From positions 1 to 64,000 of the IMG/VR virus record IMGVR_UViG_3300025411_000012: a DNA stretch of 64,000 bases. One strand, given 5' to 3'. The notes under the pieces were generated by a model. It did no database searches and was not told where the DNA came from. It saw only the letters and a list, made by a program, of their open reading frames with translations. Source of the stretch: a virus. Below are positions 1 through 8,585 of this stretch, piece after piece. Each line of letters begins with the position of its first letter. The stretch's first letter is position 1. Made by a program: the position numbers and the translations under genes.

Positions 1-2439
1 GTAATAGTAAACACCTGATTTCAAACTTTGTAGATTTCCGCCATGCAACATGTCAAAGCAAACAGAGTCAATAATGTAACCAACATCTCTATAGCAAGTT
101 GCTGTTGTAAAGTTTGAAGCAGAGTAGTTTAATCCAGAAGGAGAAACAACATAGTTGTAGACTTCTTGTTGTAAAGTAGTTCTAGCTGACTGAACAGCAT
201 TATAAGCAGCATTAATAAACACATTAGATGTAGACAAACTTTCTGGAACAACTTGATTTGTTATGTCAGTTGGAGTGCCAGCACCTAATATAGTGGTAAT
301 AGTATTAAACAATCCGTTTGTAATCGATGTAGCAGTTGTTCCGCCAATACTAAAGTTAGTAATAGTATTTGCAACTAATGATTTTAAGTAGTTAATAGCC
401 GCAGTAGTTGTTGTTAACTCTCTTGCTATTTGTCCTGTATAGCCGCCTTGACTCCAGTATTGTAGGCCAGCAAATGTACTATCGCTAGTGCTGTTGTACA
501 ACATGTCCATGCTGATTGCATCAACTATTAGTCCTACATCTCTACTACAAGTAGCAGAGTTATATGAGAATGTACCATTAGCAAAGGTGTTAACAAGATA
601 AGATGCAACTTGTGCTTGTAAGAAAGGTTTATTAGCCAACATCAATGTACGAGCATTGAAAAATCCTGGATTTTGTTGACCAACTGTGGCATTCATACCA
701 ATGGCTAGATTTTCAGCAGCGGTATAAACCCATACTGCGCCTGTATCTGTAGCAGTATATGCATCGTACAATCTAGGATTAGATTTTGAACTCAGCAAGT
801 TAGCGGTGGCCACTGTACCTGTAAAGTTAAGTGTAGATTGTAAACTTCCTGTATATTGTGTAGCAGCTGATCCAGCAGGGCCTGCATTAATAAAACCATT
901 GATTGGCATATTTTCAATATAAACAGTGATGCTAGTTGTGTTAGCGGCCCATGTACCTGTACCCACGGCAACAGGAACTTGTACAGTTTGGTCAGGAGTA
1001 AACAATGTACCGTCAACTAACCATGGTCCAGAAAGATTAGTACAGTTCTGAATATACGGCGAATGGAATAAATCGATTTGTTTTCCTGGAGGGAACGCTG
1101 TACAATATGCACCTCGGTTTGTTCCGTTTATATAACCAGTACCTGGTAACAATCCGCTACGCCCATTTAAGAACTGCATGAATGCTAGATAGCAACCAGA
1201 GTTCATGTGGAACAAGTCTTGTGTCTTGTTGATAGGTTCGATACCTGTAGTACGAATATCTGAACCCATAACGCTAGTATATGGTTTCAGTTGAATAGGG
1301 TTATCTTCTAAATAATGCCCCGGAGCAACACGAATTTGTGTGCCTGGTTGATAATAAGGACTTTTAACAGCACCACTAACTGTACGGCAAGCACGGCTTG
1401 GATCCATAGCACGACCGTCATTAGTGTCGTCACCGTCCATGGTTACATACAATACATTAGTAACAACCGGTGCAGTACCAACAGGGTTATTACCGCGAAC
1501 ACGGATGTCACCAAATACATCCATAACGCCGCCACCGACGACATTACCGTTTTGATTCTTAGGAAGATTAATGCCGTTATTAGGACTTACAGAAATATTA
1601 CCTGAGTTATTTCCTAAAAATTTTGTATAGATATTTTCTAAGTATGCTGTTGCCCAAGCAGTTCCAGTATCACCAATAGAACTAGGTGCTACAGTTGCAG
1701 TAGAACCAGGCAATACATTGCCGCCGATATAAATGTCTTGACCAATACCAACACCACCGGTGACTGTAAATGCACCAGTAATAGTGCTTACTGAGTTAAT
1801 AGTAGCAGCAATATGAGCTTGATCTGTTGTTAATAAACCAGCAGCAGGGTTATAAGTTAAACCAAGGCTTGAAGGATAAATGCTGGCATTGTCGCCGTAT
1901 AGTTGGGCTCCAGGTACAGTTAATCCTGTGGCGTCTGTAAAGGTAGGATAATAAATTTGATTATTATCAACAGGTTTAACAGTGATAAAAGAACTAGTAG
2001 AAGCTGTATTAGCATAGGCAACACGACCGTAAATATAGCCGCCGACTGCTAAATCTTGTTCGATGCCGACGCCGCCTTCAAAATATGCCTGAGCTTGTTG
2101 GCGTTCTCCAGTACTGCTATATAATGTAGGAACTCCGTTTAAATCAAGAGTCCCAGTTACTGCACCTACCGATAATCCATACCCGTCAATTTTTTTATTA
2201 TTTACAGGGTTAATACCATTTGCATAAGGGGCGCCGCCTGGATTATCAATTGCATTACCTGGGTTATTATCGTTACTTTGAATGTAAGCATTACTTGCTT
2301 GCAAAGTTGGAGTTAAATTATTACTTACTAAAAAGTTTCCAGTTGCCTGAACATAAGAGGTTTCTAATGTGATAGCGGTAGAAGTAATAGCGTTATTACT
2401 ACTTGGAGCCACCATTCTTGAACCGATTATTTTTGCCAT
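1..2439 (-). CDS. Large virion structural / fibre-like protein (3' part cut off)
   Basis: The reverse strand is open from an ATG at 2439 to the window edge (813 codons, no stop), so the C-terminus is missing. The SD AAAGGAA lies 6 nt before the ATG. Residues about 125-240 carry two copies of a GGVGI-x-QD...GG motif typical of repetitive phage fibre proteins. Near residue 331 lies a DGDDTNDGRA...ACRTVSGAV segment resembling the start of right-handed beta-helix (pectate-lyase-like) domains. Near residues 629 and 778 lie two copies of a C-x-RDVG-x-I-x-D...DML module, about 149 residues apart. Gly/Asn/Thr/Ser-rich composition and its position downstream of the head genes support a virion-surface or tail-fibre role. 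Exact identity is unknown. Confidence 0.8.
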   Translation of the reverse strand, partial: MAKIIGSRMVAPSSNNAITSTAITLETSYVQATGNFLVSNNLTPTLQASNAYIQSNDNNPGNAIDNPGGAPYANGINPVNNKKIDGYGLSVGAVTGTLDLNGVPTLYSSTGERQQAQAYFEGGVGIEQDLAVGGYIYGRVAYANTASTSSFITVKPVDNNQIYYPTFTDATGLTVPGAQLYGDNASIYPSSLGLTYNPAAGLLTTDQAHIAATINSVSTITGAFTVTGGVGIGQDIYIGGNVLPGSTATVAPSSIGDTGTAWATAYLENIYTKFLGNNSGNISVSPNNGINLPKNQNGNVVGGGVMDVFGDIRVRGNNPVGTAPVVTNVLYVTMDGDDTNDGRAMDPSRACRTVSGAVKSPYYQPGTQIRVAPGHYLEDNPIQLKPYTSVMGSDIRTTGIEPINKTQDLFHMNSGCYLAFMQFLNGRSGLLPGTGYINGTNRGAYCTAFPPGKQIDLFHSPYIQNCTNLSGPWLVDGTLFTPDQTVQVPVAVGTGTWAANTTSITVYIENMPINGFINAGPAGSAATQYTGSLQSTLNFTGTVATANLLSSKSNPRLYDAYTATDTGAVWVYTAAENLAIGMNATVGQQNPGFFNARTLMLANKPFLQAQVASYLVNTFANGTFSYNSATCSRDVGLIVDAISMDMLYNSTSDSTFAGLQYWSQGGYTGQIARELTTTTAAINYLKSLVANTITNFSIGGTTATSITNGLFNTITTILGAGTPTDITNQVVPESLSTSNVFINAAYNAVQSARTTLQQEVYNYVVSPSGLNYSASNFTTATCYRDVGYIIDSVCFDMLHGGNLQSLKSGVYYY

Positions 2440-2456
2440 TTCTTATTCCTTTAGAG

Positions 2457-2464
2457 TATTTATT
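2457..2464 (-). promoter_or_regulatory. Late-promoter-like motif AATAAATA
   Basis: Read on the minus strand the site is AATAAATA, one base off the T4 late -10 element TATAAATA. It lies 17 nt before the ATG at 2439 and is followed by a normal SD, so the transcript would have a short leader. Confidence 0.45.
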
Positions 2465-2467
2465 ACA

Positions 2468-3004
2468 TTAGCTGATTTGAAGTGAAACAGCGTAGAGCAC
2501 TGGAAATGTTTTATGAGGCCATGCAGGATGGCTTTTATATCTTAATGTTATACCGAAACTTGGATCTTGTATCATATCAGAAGTTAGGTTGGTAACTTTC
2601 CATTTGGTAAGATCTCCCGAGTAAGTAGTTATTGGATATAACAAACTTTCATTTTGACTCACTGTTGTAATAAACGCTGGTTGTGCTTGATTTTCCCCGA
2701 TTAACTCACCTTGATAGCAAAGTTGAATTGTATCATCTGCTATCCTACCACCACGATTCATTTCTACTGTAAGACTTATATCCGATATAGTGTCAGGAAT
2801 AGAATCAAAATTAAATCCTGTCAACTGTACATACCAAGTATTATAAATTAAATCATATTTAGGACTTCTTGCTATATGCAATAAAGGTTTTACTGTAGAT
2901 ATACTTGTTTTTCCTCTTGTAGTTAACAATGGAAGATTATTATCCCAAGCAATATCAACTTCTGAGTTGTCTGCATATTGTGTTACTACGGTTGGAGTGG
3001 TCAT
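2468..3004 (-). CDS. Virion-associated protein of unknown function, 178 aa
   Basis: No domain is recognised. The protein is beta-rich in appearance, with many Thr/Ser/Ile stretches and no membrane segment or signal peptide, and it sits between two virion proteins, so a structural role is inferred. An upstream TTG at 3043 would add 13 residues, but it lies inside the terminator hairpin of the preceding gene, so the ATG at 3004 (MTTPTVV...) is preferred. The motif GGTAAATA ends 4 nt before this ATG and no good SD is present beyond an adjoining AGG; this may be a leaderless late gene. Confidence 0.65.
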   Translation of the reverse strand: MTTPTVVTQYADNSEVDIAWDNNLPLLTTRGKTSISTVKPLLHIARSPKYDLIYNTWYVQLTGFNFDSIPDTISDISLTVEMNRGGRIADDTIQLCYQGELIGENQAQPAFITTVSQNESLLYPITTYSGDLTKWKVTNLTSDMIQDPSFGITLRYKSHPAWPHKTFPVLYAVSLQIS

Positions 3005-3008
3005 CCTG

Positions 3009-3016
3009 TATTTACC
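3009..3016 (-). promoter_or_regulatory. Late-promoter-like motif GGTAAATA
   Basis: On the minus strand GGTAAATA ends 4 nt before the ATG at 3004. It shares the TAAATA core with the other late sites in this window but differs from TATAAATA at the first two bases. Confidence 0.35.
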
Positions 3017-3042
3017 TGATTTGAATCTATGCGTAGTAAACA

Positions 3043-3068
3043 AAAAAGGACTCCGAAGAGTCCTTTTT
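3043..3068 (-). terminator. Rho-independent terminator after the 309-aa gene
   Basis: On the minus strand GGACTC-TTCG-GAGTCC forms a 6-bp stem with a UUCG tetraloop, extended by A/T pairs and followed by a run of six T. It starts about 17 nt after the stop codon at 3085. The A-run on the other side could make it bidirectional. Confidence 0.85.
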
Positions 3069-3084
3069 ATAAACTAATAAAATA

Positions 3085-4014
3085 TTAGTAAGTTTGGATA
3101 CCAACGCAAGCGCCGGCTTGAGTAGATACTGTACCACTAGCATTACCCCAACCTGCAACCCAACGCACTTCTGTTCCATTTGCAAATACAAAAGAACCAT
3201 TTACAGTTTGACGAATAACACGAGCTTTACGGCTTGTTAACTTTGTAACAACATAAGTGCTACCATTAGCATCTTTAGCAATAATGTTCATTTGACCTGC
3301 AACTAAAGAAGCTGCTGCCGCTGTAGAAGTTGTTAACTTGCAGATAGCACGACCTTGATCGTTTTCAACTAGATAACGATGGCTACCTTCTTGTTTTAGA
3401 ATTGCCGCAGTTGTAGCTGATCCTCCTGGAATAAATGCTGTACAAGCAATATTACCTGTGTCATCTTCTTGAGCTGTTAGGCTAGCGGTAATAACTGCAC
3501 CAGAACCGTTATCGCTAAATGTTAAGTTAGAAGAATTATTCCAAGTACCGTTGTTGTTTACTGTACTAGTAATGATGTTACCGTTAATAGCAGTAACATA
3601 ACCGTTAATACCAGTTATTGCACCAGAAATTAACATACCAATGCTGATACCAGCTGTGGTTGATACAGTGAATGTGTTAGTAGCAGTTACACCAGAGTTA
3701 ACTGTACTTGTGACTGTTGCTGGTTTAACAATAGTAATAGTAGCTGTACTGTAACCGGCGCCGACATTAGTAGCATTAATGCCTGTAATGCCACCTGCTG
3801 GGCTACCTGTTGGACTATTAATAGTCAATGCAAATGTTGCTTGTACTCCATCAGCAAGGCCTTCAGTCGGTGCTGAAACAGATACAGTAGTACCTTGTGA
3901 ATAGTGTGTACCGTTCGAAGTAAGTGCTACAGCAACACCTTTATATTTTACTGCTACGCTGGCATCGGCAGCGCCTTGTTTTACAAAATATCTCTTTTTA
4001 ATTGGACGTCCCAT
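3085..4014 (-). CDS. Probable capsid/virion surface protein, 309 aa
   Basis: The N-terminus MGRPIKKRYFV is basic; the remainder is rich in Gly, Thr, Ala and Val with short repeats such as TFTVSTTAGISIGM, as in beta-sandwich decoration or fibre proteins. It lies directly downstream of gp23, has its own terminators on both sides and a strong SD (AAAGGAGAAAC) before the ATG, which suggests a separately and highly expressed virion protein. A decoration role is inferred from position and composition only. A TATAAACA motif, one base from the T4 late consensus, lies just upstream of the SD. Confidence 0.6.
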   Translation of the reverse strand: MGRPIKKRYFVKQGAADASVAVKYKGVAVALTSNGTHYSQGTTVSVSAPTEGLADGVQATFALTINSPTGSPAGGITGINATNVGAGYSTATITIVKPATVTSTVNSGVTATNTFTVSTTAGISIGMLISGAITGINGYVTAINGNIITSTVNNNGTWNNSSNLTFSDNGSGAVITASLTAQEDDTGNIACTAFIPGGSATTAAILKQEGSHRYLVENDQGRAICKLTTSTAAAASLVAGQMNIIAKDANGSTYVVTKLTSRKARVIRQTVNGSFVFANGTEVRWVAGWGNASGTVSTQAGACVGIQTY

Positions 4015-4104
4015 TTTGTTTCTCCTTTATGTTTATATGACAGTTCTATTGCCTACGCGGTTGGGGTTCCGCATAAACTCTCCGTTAAGAGCGAACAGTA
4101 TATT

Positions 4105-4135
4105 TAATAAAAAACGCCCCGAAGGGCGTTTTTAG
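4105..4135 (-). terminator. Rho-independent terminator after gp23
   Basis: On the minus strand ACGCCC-TTCG-GGGCGT is a 6-bp GC-rich stem with a UUCG loop followed by TTTTTTA. It lies about 25 nt downstream of the gp23 stop codon and would end the head operon transcript. The flanking A and T runs make it potentially bidirectional. Confidence 0.88.
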
Positions 4136-4158
4136 TGAGGTTAAAAACCAATAAAATA

Positions 4159-5337
4159 TTATTGGAAGCTAACTGTAGAGCTGTTGATAGCAACTTTGCT
4201 CAAGTAGTCAGCAGCATTGCCTAAGCTAGATGCTGTGTTGTTCAACTCGACATAGCCGTAGCGTGTCAAGAAGCCAACTACTGGTTCGAATGTTGCTGGA
4301 TCTAGAACAACACCAGAGCTCATTAGAGGAATATAAGGGCAATAGAACGCAGCAGCATCTGCTTCGCTAGAACCTTTATAACCAATCATAACTTGGTTGC
4401 TGTCAGCGCCTGTGTCGCTCAAGTAAGCGTCAACATAAATCTTCATAGCGCCATTCAATGTACCAACAAACTTGGTGTTTGTAGGAGCTTCGAAAGTGCC
4501 TTCTGTTGTACGAGCAAAAGCGCTTGTAGTAGCAGATTGAAGAATTGTCAATGCTTGGTTAGAAACAACAGCCCAGTTACCTGCGCCGCGACGTGTACGT
4601 TGGGCGATCAAGTTGCTTGCGCGGTTGATCATAATAGCTAGAGCAGCGTGTTCGTCACCAACGAAAGTTGCTGTACCGCTAACCAAAGATTGGTCATATG
4701 TATAGTCAACTGTAGCCAAGCCACGTAGGCTAGCTAGGATTTCTTGGTCGATTTCAGCTGTGATTTCTTGTGCTAGAGCAGCCATGATTTCTGCTTCGAT
4801 GTCAATACCTTGTTGGGCTTGTGCATCTTGAGCAGCTTCAAAAGTCCAGCGAGCGCTTAGTTTACGAGACTTAGCTTCAACTGGAGCTTTCAAGATTTGA
4901 ATGCTCATGCGGTTACCTGGTGTACCTTCAAGTGCGCTTGTTGCGGCTGCACCTGGATAGGTAGCATTGTTGTTACCAGAATAGGCTTGAGCGATTTTGA
5001 ATGGGCTCAATGCTTCTTCACCAGCTACAACTTCGTTAGAGCTATCAGCATAACGAACACGTAGTGTGTGGATTTGACCAACTGGACCAGTCATTGGTTG
5101 AACGCCGATGATTTCGTTGGCAATAACTGTAGGCATAACACGACGGATAACAGGTAGAATAACACGGTTAAGTGTTGCTACGTTACCAGCACTAGTTGCA
5201 CCAGCAGTTGCGCTTTCAGCCAAATACTTACGGGTGTTTTCTAAGCAAACTTGCATAGAAGAACGACGAGTACCTGATAGGCCTTCAAGCAGAGCTTCTT
5301 TGGTCTCTGACCATCTTTCATTTAATAGTTGTGACAT
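4159..5337 (-). CDS. gp23: Major capsid protein gp23
   Basis: 392 residues. The N-terminus MSQLLNERWSETKEALLEGL, followed by TRKYLAESATAGATSAGNVATLNRVILPVIRRVMPTV, resembles the T4 gp23 N-arm and start of the HK97-like fold; the run RVILPVIRRV is a familiar gp23 signature. It is shorter than T4 gp23 (521 aa), as is common in environmental relatives. In T4 the N-terminal region is removed by gp21 during head maturation; the exact cleavage site here was not assigned. The SD AAGGAG stands 9 nt before the ATG. It is the last gene of the gp20-67-68-21-22-23 block, in T4 order, and is followed by a terminator. Confidence 0.96.
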   Translation of the reverse strand: MSQLLNERWSETKEALLEGLSGTRRSSMQVCLENTRKYLAESATAGATSAGNVATLNRVILPVIRRVMPTVIANEIIGVQPMTGPVGQIHTLRVRYADSSNEVVAGEEALSPFKIAQAYSGNNNATYPGAAATSALEGTPGNRMSIQILKAPVEAKSRKLSARWTFEAAQDAQAQQGIDIEAEIMAALAQEITAEIDQEILASLRGLATVDYTYDQSLVSGTATFVGDEHAALAIMINRASNLIAQRTRRGAGNWAVVSNQALTILQSATTSAFARTTEGTFEAPTNTKFVGTLNGAMKIYVDAYLSDTGADSNQVMIGYKGSSEADAAAFYCPYIPLMSSGVVLDPATFEPVVGFLTRYGYVELNNTASSLGNAADYLSKVAINSSTVSFQ

Positions 5338-5362
5338 TTTATTTGTCTCCTTGAATTATAAA

Positions 5363-6460
5363 TTATTTGGATAGACCCGCTAACTTGCGGATGTCCAAAA
5401 TGTTATCTAAGCCTACCTCGGCTTTCATTTCACGATTTCCAGTAACAGGTGTAGCACTTTCACTTAAAACTGCTTTCTTAGGAGCGGCTTTACGTGTCTG
5501 TCCTTCCATTACTGCTGGTAGGTATTTGTCAAAAGATTCATTTAGTTTTTGTGTTGGAACGGATTCCAACAATTCTTTCATGATCTCTCTCTTATCGGCA
5601 CCCAACGGGGCCAACAACTCGCCTAAAGCAGCTTTGCGTTCCATCAAATCTTTTGTAACGCGAAGATCGCGTTGTACGGATTCGACCAAACTTGCTTTTT
5701 CTGCAACGGCTTGTTTTGCTTCAGCTAGTTCTTGTTCTTTCTTCTTGATGATCGTTAACAATTTACTTGTTTCAGATTTCTCATTTAGAAAGGAACCAGC
5801 AAACTCTTGTGCAAATGCTTCATAGATCTTACGACCAAAGTCATTGTTACGAGCACTGTCAATATCTTCTTTCAATTGTTTGATTTCAGATGTTAACTTT
5901 GTAGTAACAGTGGCTTCAACAACCTTACTAGCTTGTTGAATGAAACGTTGCTTGATTTCTCCAAACTTGCTTTTTGCTTCACGAACTAGCTTAACTTTAG
6001 TTTCAGCTAGATCTCGCTTGTCAGCAGCAAACTCGTTGATTTCTTTAGCTAGAGCGTGAACTACGAATTGCTCTAACTTGTTGAAATTCTCAGAAACTTT
6101 TTTACGGTCTCCTTGGAACTCAACCAATTCTTTTCCTAGTTGATTGATGATAAAACTTTCTAACTTTTTAGCATCTTCAGCAATACGTTGTTTGTATTGT
6201 GCTTTTGCTTCAGCTAGGGCCTTTTTATCTTCATGCAATTCGGACATCTCAGCGGTTAGGCGATCACTTAACATCTTGTCGATTGCTTCTACCATAACTT
6301 GTTTGTCATGTGTATACTTTTGTGCAAACTCTTCACGAAGTTCAGCAGTCACTTGGTCGCGTGTTTCTTGTAGTTTAGTCGCAAGAGCAGTTTCGACAAC
6401 TTGTTGTGTCTCTACTGTCATTACACCTGACTCTACTAATTGTTTGAATGCGTCCAACAT
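5363..6460 (-). CDS. gp22: Prohead core scaffolding protein gp22
   Basis: 365 residues, almost entirely helical and highly charged (Glu, Lys, Ala, Gln), with long coiled-coil stretches across residues about 40-290. This is what is expected of the T4 gp22 scaffold, which fills the prohead and is digested by gp21. It is longer than T4 gp22 (269 aa). It lies between the protease and the major capsid gene, the conserved position. The SD GAGGAGAAATAA precedes the ATG. No enzymatic motif is seen; the assignment rests on position and composition. Confidence 0.9.
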   Translation of the reverse strand: MLDAFKQLVESGVMTVETQQVVETALATKLQETRDQVTAELREEFAQKYTHDKQVMVEAIDKMLSDRLTAEMSELHEDKKALAEAKAQYKQRIAEDAKKLESFIINQLGKELVEFQGDRKKVSENFNKLEQFVVHALAKEINEFAADKRDLAETKVKLVREAKSKFGEIKQRFIQQASKVVEATVTTKLTSEIKQLKEDIDSARNNDFGRKIYEAFAQEFAGSFLNEKSETSKLLTIIKKKEQELAEAKQAVAEKASLVESVQRDLRVTKDLMERKAALGELLAPLGADKREIMKELLESVPTQKLNESFDKYLPAVMEGQTRKAAPKKAVLSESATPVTGNREMKAEVGLDNILDIRKLAGLSK

Positions 6461-6476
6461 TTATTTCTCCTCGGGC

Positions 6477-7109
6477 TTATTTTAGACCTTTAATAATATT
6501 CAAGAGACTCTCTTGAAGATATTTCTGGGCCTTTGGATCTTCTTTTACTTCTTGTGCAACACGGAACGCTCTATTCCCGCCACGAGCATTCATTATATGC
6601 TCGTAAACTGGAGTAGGATACGCACCTGGAGCACTGGGTTGAGCAACTACATCTACGGTGATAATTTCGAAGTCGGATACATGGCCGTTCATGTCGTTGA
6701 CATTGCCACTACCACGAGAACTCACGCCAAGTTTTACACCTGCTTCGAGCATCGTACGAACTAGTTGTCCCATTGGCGTAGGTAAAATTTTCATCTTACC
6801 ATAGCCATTTGGACCTTCCATCCACATCTGAGTAATCATATGGGATACACGGTCTAAATTTACTTTTAAGTCATCAGGATGGTCAACTTCACCTAACACA
6901 CTATAACCGTTTTTAATTTGGTCGTTTAATGCGTTAACTGCACGTTCAATTTCATCTACTGGGTAGACACGTTGATTTGCATTACGGATACCACCTTGGA
7001 TAGCAATGCCTTTTAGGTAAAGACTTTTGCCATCCTTGTCGTCAGACTCCATAACAATAGAAGCCTGATCGAAACTTAGGTGTTCACGTAGATAAGAATA
7101 TTTGCTCAT
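6477..7109 (-). CDS. gp21: Prohead maturation protease gp21
   Basis: 210 residues, the usual size for this serine protease family (T4 gp21, herpes-assemblin-like fold). The family His motif appears as GEVDHPDD (His77) and the nucleophile motif as GVSSRG (Ser130/131), with a following Asp-rich strand and the VVAQPSAPGAYP segment also typical of the family. It cleaves gp22, gp23 and other core proteins after the prohead is built. The gene lies between the acidic core protein and gp22, in T4 order. Confidence 0.95.
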   Translation of the reverse strand: MSKYSYLREHLSFDQASIVMESDDKDGKSLYLKGIAIQGGIRNANQRVYPVDEIERAVNALNDQIKNGYSVLGEVDHPDDLKVNLDRVSHMITQMWMEGPNGYGKMKILPTPMGQLVRTMLEAGVKLGVSSRGSGNVNDMNGHVSDFEIITVDVVAQPSAPGAYPTPVYEHIMNARGGNRAFRVAQEVKEDPKAQKYLQESLLNIIKGLK

Positions 7110-7122
7110 CCTGTTTCTCTAA

Positions 7123-8139
7123 TTAAGCGTTGCGGTTAGGGGCGCCGTTGATAGGGCTCTTAACTTGGCCAACACTAGTTTGACCTGCTTTGTCACCTGT
7201 TCCAGAACCAACTGGTCCGGCTGCTTTGTTGTTACCTGGGTAACCGGCACCTTGTTTGCTTAGTGTTTTAACGCCAGACTTAACGCCATCAACGTTGTGC
7301 ATACCCTTAGCAAACTTTTCACCCTTTTCTGGGTTGATACCTTTGTGTACTTTAGCAGGACTTGTGCCAGTATTGCTTTCGCCTTCTGTGTAATCTTGTG
7401 CTAGATTAGCAGCGGTTGCACCACTTTCTGGTTTACCTTTACCAGAACTTACTGCACTTTTGCCTTCGACTGGAGCACTTTGTTTTTCACCAGTGCCAGC
7501 ACCTAGGTATTGACCTTGAGATTTTTGTGTGTTTCCACTGTAATCGTGGCCAACTTTCTCAACATACTCACGTGTCATACGACGACCTTCCATGAAGCCC
7601 ATTCCTTCGTCTTCATCTTCTTCGTCGCCAAATTCTTCTTCACCTTCTTCGTCACCCATTTCGGCTTCTTCTTCACCTTGGGCTTGTTCTAGTTCAGCAA
7701 AAGCGGCTTCAAGTTCAGCAATAGCGTTCTTGATGTCCATGATTGCGGAATCTTCTTGACCTTCATGACCGTGTTCGTCGTCAGCTGGAGCATCAAAGTT
7801 GTCGCCATCAGTGGAGATTTCACCACCAAAGTCGTCTGTTTCGTCACCAGTTTCGTCACTGTCCATCATGTAAGAATCTTCTAATTCTTCATCACCTTCG
7901 TCCATTTCTTCTTCTTTGGACTCGTCCATTTCTTCTTCATCGTCCGCAGCACCTTCTTCTACAGATTCATCTGCTTCTTCGTCGGCTGCTTCGTCCATTT
8001 CTTCATCTTCTTCTTCAGCGATAAGGTTTTCATAGATATCGCGTGACTTCTCGACAACGATTTCGTGGAATAGAGCGTTAGCACCTTCCATGTCTTCGTT
8101 TACAAGTAAGTCTAGTAATTGTTCAAATTTTGTAGACAT
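7123..8139 (-). CDS. Acidic prohead core protein (gp68-like position)
   Basis: 338 residues. The N-terminal 38 residues (FEQLLDLLVNEDMEGANALFHEIVVEKSRDIYENL) form a conserved helical segment seen in phage prohead core proteins. Residues about 41-190 are extremely acidic runs of Glu and Asp; residues about 190-338 are Gly/Lys/Ser/Ala-rich and probably disordered. In T4 the small core proteins gp67 and gp68 lie between genes 20 and 21, and this gene occupies that slot. A packing or core role, with cleavage by gp21, is inferred. The SD AGGAGAAAT precedes the ATG. Confidence 0.7.
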   Translation of the reverse strand: MSTKFEQLLDLLVNEDMEGANALFHEIVVEKSRDIYENLIAEEEDEEMDEAADEEADESVEEGAADDEEEMDESKEEEMDEGDEELEDSYMMDSDETGDETDDFGGEISTDGDNFDAPADDEHGHEGQEDSAIMDIKNAIAELEAAFAELEQAQGEEEAEMGDEEGEEEFGDEEDEDEGMGFMEGRRMTREYVEKVGHDYSGNTQKSQGQYLGAGTGEKQSAPVEGKSAVSSGKGKPESGATAANLAQDYTEGESNTGTSPAKVHKGINPEKGEKFAKGMHNVDGVKSGVKTLSKQGAGYPGNNKAAGPVGSGTGDKAGQTSVGQVKSPINGAPNRNA

Positions 8140-8173
8140 GTTATTAATTTCTCCTATTAGGGTAGCGGCAAGG

Positions 8174-8296
8174 CTGTAGCAATATTTACACTACAGTAAT
8201 ATTACGTGCTGGAAATAGGCTGAAAACGAATCGTTTTGGCCTTAAAGTGACAGAGTTAGACTCTTTTTTGACTATTTTTTGTTAAAAATATTTAGT
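8174..8296 (-). promoter_or_regulatory. Intergenic region with two TAAATA motifs
   Basis: The 184-bp gap between the two core-protein genes holds no ORF. On the minus strand it has ACTAAATA at 8289-8296 and TGTAAATA at 8183-8190, both related to the late -10 element. The second lies in the loop of a 6-bp inverted repeat (CTGTAG at 8174-8179 with CTACAG at 8191-8196). A weaker AAAACG/CGTTTT hairpin lies between them. Late-promoter function for the acidic core gene is plausible but not certain. Confidence 0.35.
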
Positions 8297-8323
8297 TTCT
8301 GTATCTAAGAGTTATATAGAGCG

Positions 8324-8572
8324 TTAAGTAGTACCAGCTTCTGGTGGAGGAGCGGCATACATTTTACGCACTAAACCCATTTCTTCTCTATGTTCGCGAG
8401 TGTGTGCTTCGCTGGCTTTTCTAATGTCATTGATCATTTTTAAAGTCAAACGAGTCTTACGATAGTCGGTTCTTTTAAGGATGTTGTCAGTGTCGTTTTG
8501 GCTGACATAACGATCATCCTCTTTAGGACCGGCTTGGTCGCGATCAAAATAAATGAATTCTCTTAAAAACAT
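8324..8572 (-). CDS. Small core-region protein (gp67-like position), 82 aa
   Basis: MFLREFIYFDRDQ...DDRYVSQNDTD...RKTRLTLKMINDIRKASEAHTREHREEMGLVRKMYAAPPPE is a charged helical protein of about the size of T4 gp67 (80 aa), a minor prohead core component, and it occupies the same slot directly after gp20. Sequence identity to gp67 is not evident by eye, so the link is positional. There is no Shine-Dalgarno: the ATG follows TATAAATA by only 5 nt, so translation must be leaderless or coupled to gp20. Confidence 0.6.
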   Translation of the reverse strand: MFLREFIYFDRDQAGPKEDDRYVSQNDTDNILKRTDYRKTRLTLKMINDIRKASEAHTREHREEMGLVRKMYAAPPPEAGTT

Positions 8573-8577
8573 AGTGT

Positions 8578-8585
8578 TATTTATA
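8578..8585 (-). promoter_or_regulatory. T4-type late promoter TATAAATA embedded in the gp20 stop
   Basis: The exact T4 late consensus TATAAATA on the minus strand contains the TAA stop codon of gp20 and ends 5 nt before the ATG of the 82-aa gene. With the start point expected about 6 nt past the element, the RNA would begin at the ATG itself. Confidence 0.6.

Noticed and set aside
1315-1605. 96-codon plus-strand ORF
   Set aside because: It is antisense to the large virion gene that is open throughout on the minus strand; composition follows the shadow frame and there is no SD.
8246-8270. Hairpin AGAGT-TAG-ACTCT followed by TTTTTT on the plus strand
   Set aside because: It is only 5 bp, AT-rich, and points against the direction of the genes on both sides; not listed as a terminator.
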